Source: Capillidium heterosporum
Lineage: Eukaryota > Entomophthoromycota > Entomophthoromycetes > Entomophthorales > Capillidiaceae
Assembly (NCBI GenBank): GCA_016630905.1
Contig: WBMQ01000012.1
Span: 310,001-374,000, forward strand
Length of the DNA stretch: 64,000 nt
Direction: 5' to 3'
This document shows, piece by piece, positions 55,576 to 64,000 of this stretch. The notes below the pieces were generated by a model. The model was not told the DNA's origin, made no database searches, and worked only from the letters and a program-made list of their open reading frames with translations. Both the position numbers and the translations under genes were made by a program. Every line of letters begins with the position of its first letter. Position 1 is the first letter of the stretch.

Positions 55576-56690
55576 GTTGATGGAAATGTACATACAGTTG
55601 GTAAGGTGTAGTGAGGTTTAATCGATATCTATAAGCTTTTAATAAATAATTGATATATTGTAGTTGATTTAATTTGAAATAGCTAGGTTCGTGTAGATAG
55701 GATGTAGATACTAGGTAGTATTTTTATCTGATATATTTGAATATAATATGTATAAATTAATTGTTACCTGCCATCCCTTTGAAAAAATAATTTTTGCTGT
55801 TGATATAGTTAAAACTAACTATATTAGATATATATTTATTATAGGTTGCTACTGGTATCGCTATATAGCTGAACTCTAAACTACAAGAACTTGCCCATAT
55901 CTTGAGAAAGACACCCTCTTCGATAGCCAAAGGCATAGTAACCATAGTATCGTCCCTAAACTGTGGGCAAGCACTTGCACACCTACTCGAAAATCATGAT
56001 AATCTAAACAAAAGGTTGGCTATATGTCAACGCATTTGTTCGTTCATTAGCAAAACCATTCATGCGTAAAAGAATATAGAAAGTATAAAGTTTTTAATAG
56101 CAAAAAGGTTCAACTCCCGGTCTATCAACCTTACCGAAAGTAAACTTTTTCAGCTCTTTGATCAAGTGAACTTAAGCCCTACCATATCTAAGTGCAAAGA
56201 CCAGTGTTGATATATATACAGCAGATAGGGGATGTATATATATCAGATTGGATGGTCTATCGACCTAGTAATTTCCACCAACTCATTAATACCTCTTCAA
56301 GTTAACAACAATACCTCCCACTTCAATTTGGTAATGAGGGTTTTGAAATAGTAAAAGACTTTAAAGTAAAACTTTAATTGATAGCAAACTTTGTAAATAA
56401 ATCATAATGCTAACGTCTATATGATAAGTTCGGTTTACTTTCATAAGTTTATATTTTCAATACCACTTGAATATTTTTATCAAACTTATACGTATAGGAA
56501 ATAACTATTGTAACTTGCTCTCTTCATATTTGAGGGAGTTTTATAAGTAATCGTACATACAAAATAAAAAACCAGTTTGCAAAGATATGTTTAATATTTG
56601 ACCAAATTAATTTTATAAGTTTATTTTGGCATGTATATACTAATTTTATAAAATTGTGTGGAAATTTTATCCAACTCCAATAAAAGCAAT
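55576..56690. other. Intergenic
   Basis: 3' flank of the LIM gene and left flank of the dead transposon. Contains a 12-bp perfect inverted repeat (56208-56245). A 62-codon minus-strand frame (55757-55945) is not supported. Otherwise AT-rich. Confidence 0.5.
56208..56245. repeat. 12-bp perfect inverted repeat
   Basis: TGATATATATAC (56208-56219) and its exact reverse complement (56234-56245) flank a 14-nt loop. May be a hairpin or just paired TATA-like tracts. Confidence 0.5.
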
Positions 56691-56699
56691 TTTAGACAT

Positions 56700-57500
56700 C
56701 CACTACTATACAACCAAGGCGAAAGGGATGCTATAGCCTTAATAGACTTACCAAGGATACATAAATCAACAGTATATCAGAATATAAAGAAACTTGAATA
56801 AGGAATCAGCTTAGAAAATAGGAAAAGAGCTGACCATCCCGGAAAGCTTGTCCCATATTAAATTAGCTAAGAATACTAATACAGTTTTAGCTAGAGATCT
56901 TCATATTCTAGTAATGATTAAAAGGAGACCTATAGATACACGTGGGACTATTATAAATGATTTTTATCGAGCAGGCTTCGAATGCTGAACTCTAAAATTC
57001 ACTTTAGTTTTAGAAAAATGACATATAATTGGTAAGTTTTTGTAATATAATAAGTATATCAAAATAAAATTCACTAATTAGGATTCTATTGATGAAAGTA
57101 GATTTGTTTTATAGCGCAACTATATGAGTAGATGGGATAAGGAAAGATCAAGAATTGGATGTATAAAATATATCTTGAAATTATATTTGAGAGCTATCAA
57201 CTCAAAAGGAAAATCAAATTTAATTGTCATTAAAGGCACTGAAAATAATAAAGTAATTAAAGAGTGATAATTGAAGCTACATAAAGTATTAAGAAAACTT
57301 ATTTCTAGGCGGTTTACCTTTCAAGATGAAGCACATATCATATTTCGAATTATATTATGAAATTTTCCAAGCTTTAAGATGAAGGCATCAGACTGATCAG
57401 TCGATTCCCGTCCTAAATCTGGTAGAGAATGTGAGTGCTCATGAAGGACACTGTAGAGCGTCAAAAATCTAAAGATTTAGTGTAGTTGGAGATAGCTATT
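56700..57500 (+). mobile_element. Degenerate Tc1/mariner (DD34E) transposase
   Basis: Traces of a Tc1-type transposase can be followed in shifting frames. Near 56720 a helix-turn-helix reads ERDAIALIDLPRIHKSTVYQ followed by RKRADHPGKL, the paired-like DNA-binding part with its GRPR-like linker. Then RRPIDTRGTIINDFYRAGF matches the second HTH region. The first catalytic Asp is in SIDESRFVL (57091-57093), the second in FQDEAH (57325-57327), and the Glu in QSIPVLNLVENV (57425-57427), which corresponds to QSPDLNPIENVW. Spacing of the second Asp and Glu (about 34 codons) fits DD34E. Stops and frame changes are frequent, so it cannot be active. Terminal inverted repeats were not found. Confidence 0.8.
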
Positions 57501-58012
57501 AAGCAGGTTTGGGAGAACTTTCCAATCTTTACCATTTAACATTAAATTCTAATAGTATACACATCTTGCTCTAAAACTTAATTTATCTAGTTTTGTACTA
57601 TATTGCTATATAAAGCTATTTTTATAAACCTGAAATAGCCAATTGCAGAAATTATTTCCTATATGCACTAAGAATTGTATCCATAGCCATATAACTACTT
57701 ATTCATTCATTTAGATTTCTAAATATTGAATTTATCAACGAAAAATCGGTATTATAATCGAGTTTCTTTTGAAAATATGTGCCATTTGAGTACTTTGACA
57801 AGAAAATACAACTGTACTTGAACTGTAACACATTAATTCATTATAGGTCTATACAAATATGTCGAAATCAACACATCTAGTTCAAAGAAGGATACTTTAT
57901 ATACCGATAAATGAATAAACTAGTTAAAGTAAATTATATTGAAACAACGGTTTAATAAACATAAAGCAAATTTATATCTAGCTACAAACTTTGTAAATCT
58001 ATAAATTGATTA
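57501..58012. other. Intergenic, 3' flank of ERG7
   Basis: AT-rich DNA between the dead transposon and the lanosterol synthase stop codon. Nothing recognisable. Confidence 0.5.
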
Positions 58013-60746
58013 TCATAGTATGGGATTATCATAGGTGTTAGCGAATCTAGCTAAAGCCCACATGGTAAAGTACAGCTTGTAGTTGGGGTAGCTGATCATA
58101 CAGTTCTTGTTGAAGACTCCTTCGATAAGTTCCTGAGCCCACTCTCCCGATGGCAACTGACGCTCCATGATGAGCTACCGGTTGTTAGTACAAATATTTT
58201 ATTGCATTTACCTTGACACCACGTTCGATGACGGTGCGGTCGGGATATTTAGCAGCTAGGAGTGATAGGACGGCCCAAGAGGTGTTGACAACTTGAGAGG
58301 TGGGGGCTTGAGTATACACACGTAGTTCACAAGACTACACAAATAGGGATTGGGTTAGAGCCAAATCATCAGATATATAAATGTTACCTTGAAAGTCTCG
58401 CCCCAACCACCATCCTCCTGCTGCTTACCAACAAGGTAGTCGCAAGCCCTCTTGACCGATTCACTAAATTTCATTAGCACTGTAGTGCAACTATTTAAGC
58501 TTACCTATTGTTGTAGAACTCTCCAAAGGTAGCCAGAGATTCAAGAGCAAAGAAAGTAGCATAGGTGAAACAGATACCCCAACTCCCGTACCAGGAACCA
58601 TCTTCCCATTGCACTGATTTGATAAAAGCAACTGCTCTATTCTGGGCCGCTCTAAGTATGGTTTAGTAGATAATATATATAAATAGTACTTGATCTCATC
58701 AGCTCGATGATCAGGGAAGAATTTTGAAAAGCTGGTTAGGCCCAACAGGACGGAGGTAGTACATTCTGGATAAGAATATTCAATCATTATATCTTCTACG
58801 ACTACGTTAGCAGAATACATATACAACAAGTTTACTGAAAACTTCCGATACATTCATCCATTCGTAGTAGGAAGGACCACGTACCCGTTCATAGGCTGAG
58901 CACCCACCGTCAGGATTTTGAAAAGATAACAGGATGTTGGCTGCATCAAATAATCGTGTGTTTTCGACCAGTTTATCGGTGAAACTAATAGTTATATCGT
59001 TAGATAGTTGTATAAATAAAGGTTAAGGCGCACTTCAATTCCTGGAGGTTGAGTACTGCCTTCAGACCTTCGGCTGTGCAATCAGACACAACATAGGACT
59101 GATCCCTAGTACTTAAAGTCCAAGCTCCTTTAGTTGTATGTCGGTAGTCCTTTCCATAGTGTTTGGTGTTGGTTCTAACCTACTTACATTAGAGTTAACA
59201 ATTGGGAAGTTAGTACCTGAGCGCGATCTATGAACTGATGCGCTTTTCGAATGACCTGTCGGTTTTCTTCCTTTTGATAAAGTTTCGCTTCAGTCATAGC
59301 CTGGACTATGAATGCGGTATCCCAAAGCTGGATTCCATTGGTTCCGCACATCATCATTCCCTCCTTCCCCATGAACATGAAGTCGGGCACGTGGTTGACC
59401 AACTGTTTGAATTCGTAGGAGTCGGCACCATCAGAGTGGAAGACGCACATTATGTTCATTATCATGCTGACCTAAGGAATATTAACGAATGTATGGACAT
59501 AAACTTACTGGTGCCAATCCACAGTAGTTGGTGTTTTCGTTTTCAAGATGAATCTGATGTATAGCTTCTTTAATTCCAGCTCTACGTAGATATGAAAAGC
59601 AGGGAATTAAAGCCTCATAGATGCCTAGGGCCACTTTGAAAAGAAGTTGGTATAATTTATCGATAAATTTTAAGTTACAGTTGGCGGCGATAGCAAAGTT
59701 AGTGTGAGGGTGGTAGAGATCTTTCTCATGAACATCCTTGGCACATCGGAACCATTCGATGTCATCATAGTCCTGACCATAGATCTCCTATTTTACAAAT
59801 AGTTCAGCTCAATATCTACCTTTTAATGTTACATCTCGGAGTGACTCGATCAAGGGATCCACTTTACACTTAAACTTAACTCCATAGAGATAGGACATGG
59901 ACATGTAAACCATACGGCTGTGGATCCACATGAACTCGGGGTGGAAAGGAAACCATCTGGGTAGAACCCTACTTAATCAAAACAAGTACATTAGATAAAG
60001 CTTACCAGAGTTCGGGTGGAATAGGATTCATACCGCTGTACTTGTACAGGTTCATGCATGCTAAAAGTAGCTTCCCCCAGCTGGGAACTGAAGTTGCACC
60101 GCCTTTGAAAGTGAGCAATAATAATTTAATAGAATACCATTGGCAATGATGAACTCCCTTGCCTTTACAGCAACTGCATGGTTAGCATCCATGCCTAAAA
60201 TACGTAGTGCTACGTAGTTCATAACAGTACCGTACATTGTAGAGTGATGTTCAATATGACTAAATAGAACTGTTACTACCTTTTCTTTTGTAAAAAAATT
60301 TACAGGCCCCAGCCACCGTCCTCCTTGTTGGCTCGGTTGCAAAGATACCGTATCATCTCAATTTTGTAAGGTTTAGGTATCGGAAAGCCAGTTGTATAAC
60401 TAGCTATACACAACCCAGGAATAAGGAACATAGGGCCTCCATACTCACAAGCCCAATGCCCATCTTCGGTTTGTAAATCCTTTAAAAAGTCAAACGCGTT
60501 GCTGGCTGCTTCCATGGCCGTCTTTGGTTTTGAATGCTCAACTTTATCCTGCATCATCTGTTAGATTTCAATCGATAGTAAATAGTTTACGTAAGGTAGT
60601 CCTAAGAAATATTTATCGGCGTTTGTCTGTGGCCAGGCTTCCAAATCCTCAGAAGATTCCAAATAGTACCATACCTGTCTACCATCATCTACCTTGAGTC
60701 GCCAGTTTGTTAGTTGAGTCTTCTCAATACTTGTTTCTAGTTCCAT
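58013..60746 (-). CDS. ERG7: Lanosterol synthase (oxidosqualene cyclase)
   Basis: Cyclises 2,3-oxidosqualene to lanosterol in ergosterol biosynthesis, on the ER or lipid droplets. The gene is cut by about ten short introns; the spliced protein is about 730 residues, normal for the family. The start is [20 protein letters not shown]. Family marks: [32 protein letters not shown] (QW-type repeat), [12 protein letters not shown], the catalytic DCTAE motif at 59069-59083 with the initiating Asp ([13 protein letters not shown]), [28 protein letters not shown] sequence near 58540-58610, GGGWGETFK near 58390-58420, and a C-terminal [24 protein letters not shown], rather than the DxDD of squalene-hopene cyclase, supports oxidosqualene as substrate. 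No damage is seen. Confidence 0.95.
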
Positions 60747-61641
60747 TTCAAAATAGGTTTACATTTCATCTAGATATTAATATATAACATAGAAATGTCT
60801 GCCCCAATATTAGTGATCATATCCCCATGTAGATAGGGTCAACGCCACTTTTCCCACAAAAATTAGCTTTGTTGAGGACATCTTGCCTATTCCGTCCAAG
60901 TCGAGATTTATATACGCTAAATGTAGTATATATTTAAGTTAGTCGATTCAAAGCTACATCAGCTTACATTTATCAATTTTAGTATCTAAATAAATTGCAT
61001 ATGGGGTGAATAGGGGTATAATCCATTTGACTTTTTATACTTTCTCCGTAAAATACTTTAGAATTGATCTTCTAGGCATCGTCTTTACGTACCTACAAAA
61101 GTTTTAGTTTGGTAGGAAGGGCTTATGGTTCGAAAATGAAGTGTTTCCACAGATAGAATGGGTTCATAGTATTTAGAATACTTTGGTATGATAGCCATAT
61201 ATCTCACATGTACTCATCAAGTTTTGTATAGCATTGCATTTCAAGATTCAAATATGAATATACCCCAGGTTTTCAAATTGTGGCTACTTTGGAAAGCTGT
61301 GGCACAAGTGTACTAAAAACTATGCCTGAAAAGTACAAATATAGGTGTATTAAACCTACTTATAGTATTTTTCAAGCTCTGAAAAATGGAAAAGTATTTT
61401 GGAAACTTTTTTGAGACTCTTGACCGACAAAAAAGTGGACTGTTATATATATACAGTAAATAGGGAATTGGGTGAAAATTAAGTATTTCTAGAGGTTTAT
61501 TTAACCCCACAGTGATATCTACCAGATATTTCATAGCTTTAAAGGCAAAATATTGCAGGTTTGTATCCCGTTAATATTCAACTAAACTATTGAAATTCGA
61601 ATTCCATAAATAAAAGAAATATAGTGTTAATACATAAATAT
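60747..61641. other. Intergenic: ERG7 upstream region
   Basis: Holds the presumed ERG7 promoter at its left end and the 3' flank of the MFS gene at its right. A minus-strand open frame (61313-61534) has no support. No sterol-response element was identified by eye. Confidence 0.5.
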
Positions 61642-62979
61642 TTAATTTTCTATACCACCTCTCACTTTTCTAAGCAAACGTTCCCCAATCCCAAACTTAA
61701 CAACCAACATCAAGCAACAGGCCACCACATACAGGCCTATATTATAAATGATCAACCAACCATAATCCATAGTAGAATCCAAGATATATCCAGCTAGAAG
61801 TGGACCACCCATATCGCCAACACTAGTAAACCCATAGGCTATCCCATACAAGGTAGCTAAACTCTCCATTCCAAACAAAGCCGCACATACGGCTGGGAAC
61901 AATCCAGCGAAACCACCAGCTCCTACTCCATACAAAATAGAAAATAGAACTAAAATATCGAAGCTAGTGGCAAGCTTCCAAATAAGCAATACTAACGTCG
62001 AAAATACTATACAAGCTAGGTAGACACTGATGTGACCGATTTTATCCGATACCGATCCCAGAACTATCCTACTGATGGCTGAAGATCCATTCATCAATGC
62101 TACCAAAGTTGCCCCTTGATGTAAGGAAAGTTTAATAGAAATGGCGTAGGAAGGAATAAAATAGAATGGGATGTGATAAGCAAACGATGTAAATATGGTG
62201 CAGATGCCAAAGAGTATAAACTTACAATTTAAAACCATGCCTATATGGAAGTGGCTTTTTACTTGACCTGAATCTGTAAAGTTGGACTCTTGGTCATCCA
62301 ATCTATCTACACTTTTATCAGGAAGTTTGATGAGCATCGTAGACAACACCAGACATACGAATATCAGCACCGCATTGAATCGCAAAGTCCATTTATTTCC
62401 AAAATTATGTAGCATATGAGAGGTCGACAAACTGAAGATTAATCCCCCAATACCGCCACCCGATGTAGCTACCCCAACTGCAAGCCCTCTATTTTCAGCA
62501 AACCAATTTACAACTACTGTATTAGCTGGTATATAAGCTAAAGCACATCCAAGTCCAAATAGAAAACCTTGTGTTACGGCTAAATGCCAAATTTGAAAGG
62601 AGAAGGATGCTGCTACCAAAGCTACTGACATTATTACAGTACCTAGAAAAATACATTGACGAATGCCTAGTTTGGTATATAATTTTCCAGTGAATATAGA
62701 GGTGAAGGCGGTAGTTGTTATAGCTAAAGTTCCAATTGTGGAAGTAGTAAAGTAGGTAGAAGTGGGAAAGGAGGTCTCTGTGTAGTAATCTAAAAAGACA
62801 CCGAAACTAGATATAGTACCCATGGAACAAACTTGAATTAAGAAACTTGCTAGCACGATTATACATCCATACCGCCTTAATTCGGGTTGGGATAGGGATG
62901 GATGTGAAGCTACTGAATCGTCACTAAATGAACTTTTGTTGAGGTGCACTTCTTTTTTAATGTTATCTTTCTCCATCAT
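61642..62979 (-). CDS. MFS transporter, monocarboxylate-porter (SLC16/MCH) type (445 aa)
   Basis: An intronless frame with about twelve hydrophobic segments and a 40-residue polar N-terminus. Signatures of the monocarboxylate-porter family: YGCIIVLASFLIQVCSMGT then SFGVFLDYY in TM1-loop, and NWFAENRGLAVGVATSGGGI after TM4, followed by GGLIFS. The central loop is short (SVDRLDDQESNFTDSGQVKS). Fungal relatives (Mch family) include the riboflavin carrier Mch5 and transporters of unknown substrate, so transport of a small organic anion or vitamin at the plasma membrane is likely, but the substrate cannot be read from sequence. I see no missing segment. Confidence 0.9.
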   Translation of the reverse strand: MMEKDNIKKEVHLNKSSFSDDSVASHPSLSQPELRRYGCIIVLASFLIQVCSMGTISSFGVFLDYYTETSFPTSTYFTTSTIGTLAITTTAFTSIFTGKLYTKLGIRQCIFLGTVIMSVALVAASFSFQIWHLAVTQGFLFGLGCALAYIPANTVVVNWFAENRGLAVGVATSGGGIGGLIFSLSTSHMLHNFGNKWTLRFNAVLIFVCLVLSTMLIKLPDKSVDRLDDQESNFTDSGQVKSHFHIGMVLNCKFILFGICTIFTSFAYHIPFYFIPSYAISIKLSLHQGATLVALMNGSSAISRIVLGSVSDKIGHISVYLACIVFSTLVLLIWKLATSFDILVLFSILYGVGAGGFAGLFPAVCAALFGMESLATLYGIAYGFTSVGDMGGPLLAGYILDSTMDYGWLIIYNIGLYVVACCLMLVVKFGIGERLLRKVRGGIEN

Positions 62980-64000
62980 ATAGACTCTTTAAGTTGCAAA
63001 GTTATATCGGGCTTGGACTATAGCCTTCGTTATTATAGTTGGTATCACTATTGTTGATAAATTTTAGTTTAAGTGTTAATACAACTTCCTAGAAGTAGGA
63101 TTGGAATATTAGTTTGAGATGAGCTAAGTTTATATAGTTGGAAAACTTCAACGATGGGATCTTCAATACCAATTTAAATTTTGAAGTACTATAATGTGGG
63201 TATCAATCCCGTCATTTTATGGCATTTACTCAAAGTTTTAGTTTACTATAGCTTGAACGTCATCAGTTTACAGTAGGTGTATGCAATCAAAATACTATAG
63301 GTTTACTGTCAGATACCTTTATTGAAATTATCGTTTTTCAGACTTACAGTTCCTTTTCATCATGTGATTAGACTTTTAGCTTAAATTAGCATCGCTCTAT
63401 AGCTTACTACACCATTCCTTTGTATATATTTGCGTGAATCAATTTAAATTATACTTATGATTAACTTTCAATATTTTTCACTTATATATTGGGAACTCTA
63501 AACATATTGCTTTTGACAGTTGAGTTGATTAATGTTTATTTGATACAATTAGTTCTACCTCTTATCCTGAAAATAGTAGTTTGAACTAAGTTGATTATGG
63601 TATGGTTTATATCGAAATATAATAAAGCTATTAAACTATTGTTTATAGGTTATATAGTGCTATTTTACATATCGATGTCAATTTAGAGTTCAACTATTTT
63701 TATAATTTATATATCAGCTCATTTATAAACATTTATAGGAGAACAATACCAGTCATAAATAGTATCGATTTAAGTTGTGCAAAGTTGCTAAAGCTGTCTA
63801 TTAATTAATGCTAATGTATAAACCTACTATATCAAAAAGATTGTTTTCTATTTTTAAATATACCCAGTATATTCTTTACCTATATGCTATATATCATTTT
63901 CAAATAGTATGTTTTATCTATCTGATAAACTATTATTATTAATCACCAAATCTAGCCTTCAAAATGAGTTGATAGTACTGAGAAATGATATCAATTCTTC
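62980..64000. other. Intergenic to window end
   Basis: Upstream region of the MFS gene and AT-rich DNA to the window edge. TTTACAGTAG and GTTTACTGTC words occur near 63258-63310. No gene is seen. Confidence 0.5.

Noticed and set aside
56101-56130. GGTTCAACTCCC word resembling a tRNA T-arm
   Set aside because: No D-arm or acceptor stem upstream at the right distance.
58013-60746. Squalene-hopene cyclase instead of lanosterol synthase
   Set aside because: The catalytic motif reads DCTAE rather than the DxDD motif of hopene cyclases, and gene structure and C-terminus fit ERG7.
31924-60746. Terpenoid biosynthetic cluster joining the P450 pair and ERG7
   Set aside because: They are 22-25 kb apart with NAP1, a peptide transporter, regulators and a LIM gene between them; ERG7 is a housekeeping enzyme.

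Overview
The window is nuclear DNA from a fungus. Most genes carry several very short introns (34-75 nt, GT...YAG, often with a CTAAC/CTAAT branch site). Fungal hallmarks include a pair of Zn2Cys6 transcription factors with a fungal regulatory domain, a lanosterol synthase, a Dot5/BCP-type peroxiredoxin and a POT/PTR2 transporter. Two rhodopsin-like (family A) GPCR genes, AT-rich intergenic DNA and dense micro-introns point to an early-diverging filamentous lineage. An Entomophthorales (Conidiobolus-like) fungus fits best, but this is inference; no rRNA or mitochondrial marker is present.

Layout. 1-13.2 kb: 3' part of a coiled-coil gene (+), Rab GDI (-), a large PH-domain protein (-), a pseudokinase fused to ten Sel1 repeats (-) that is divergent from a probably N-myristoylated acidic protein (+), and GPCR 1 (-). 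13.2-31 kb: a second PH-domain protein (+), a small hypothetical gene (+), a spliced hypothetical gene (-), a kelch-repeat membrane protein (-), a RNF126/RNF115-type RING-H2 ubiquitin ligase (+), a DUF1308 gene (+) convergent with an LRR gene (-) only 10 bp away, and a peroxiredoxin (+). 31.9-42.4 kb: a tandem pair of cytochrome P450s (+), NAP1 (+) and a codon-biased peptide transporter (+). 42.6-51.9 kb looks accessory: a 14-cysteine secreted protein and its decayed neighbour copy, two tandem Zn2Cys6 regulators, and GPCR 2. 53.9-63 kb: a LIM protein (+), a dead Tc1/mariner transposon, lanosterol synthase (-), and an MFS monocarboxylate-type transporter (-).

How genes may work together. GDI, PH, LIM and kelch proteins are trafficking, cytoskeletal or signalling components. 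ERG7 and the P450 pair are lipid or secondary-metabolite enzymes, but they are 25 kb apart and I see no clear biosynthetic cluster. The stretch with the secreted cysteine-rich protein, duplicated regulators and GPCR is the best candidate for a lineage-specific environment-sensing region; that link is inference. Tandem duplication is the main local theme: P450s, regulators, and the secreted-protein pair.

Gene models with introns were spliced by eye from reading frame, splice sites and family alignment. Outer coordinates are those of the coding region. No tRNA, rRNA or CRISPR was found.
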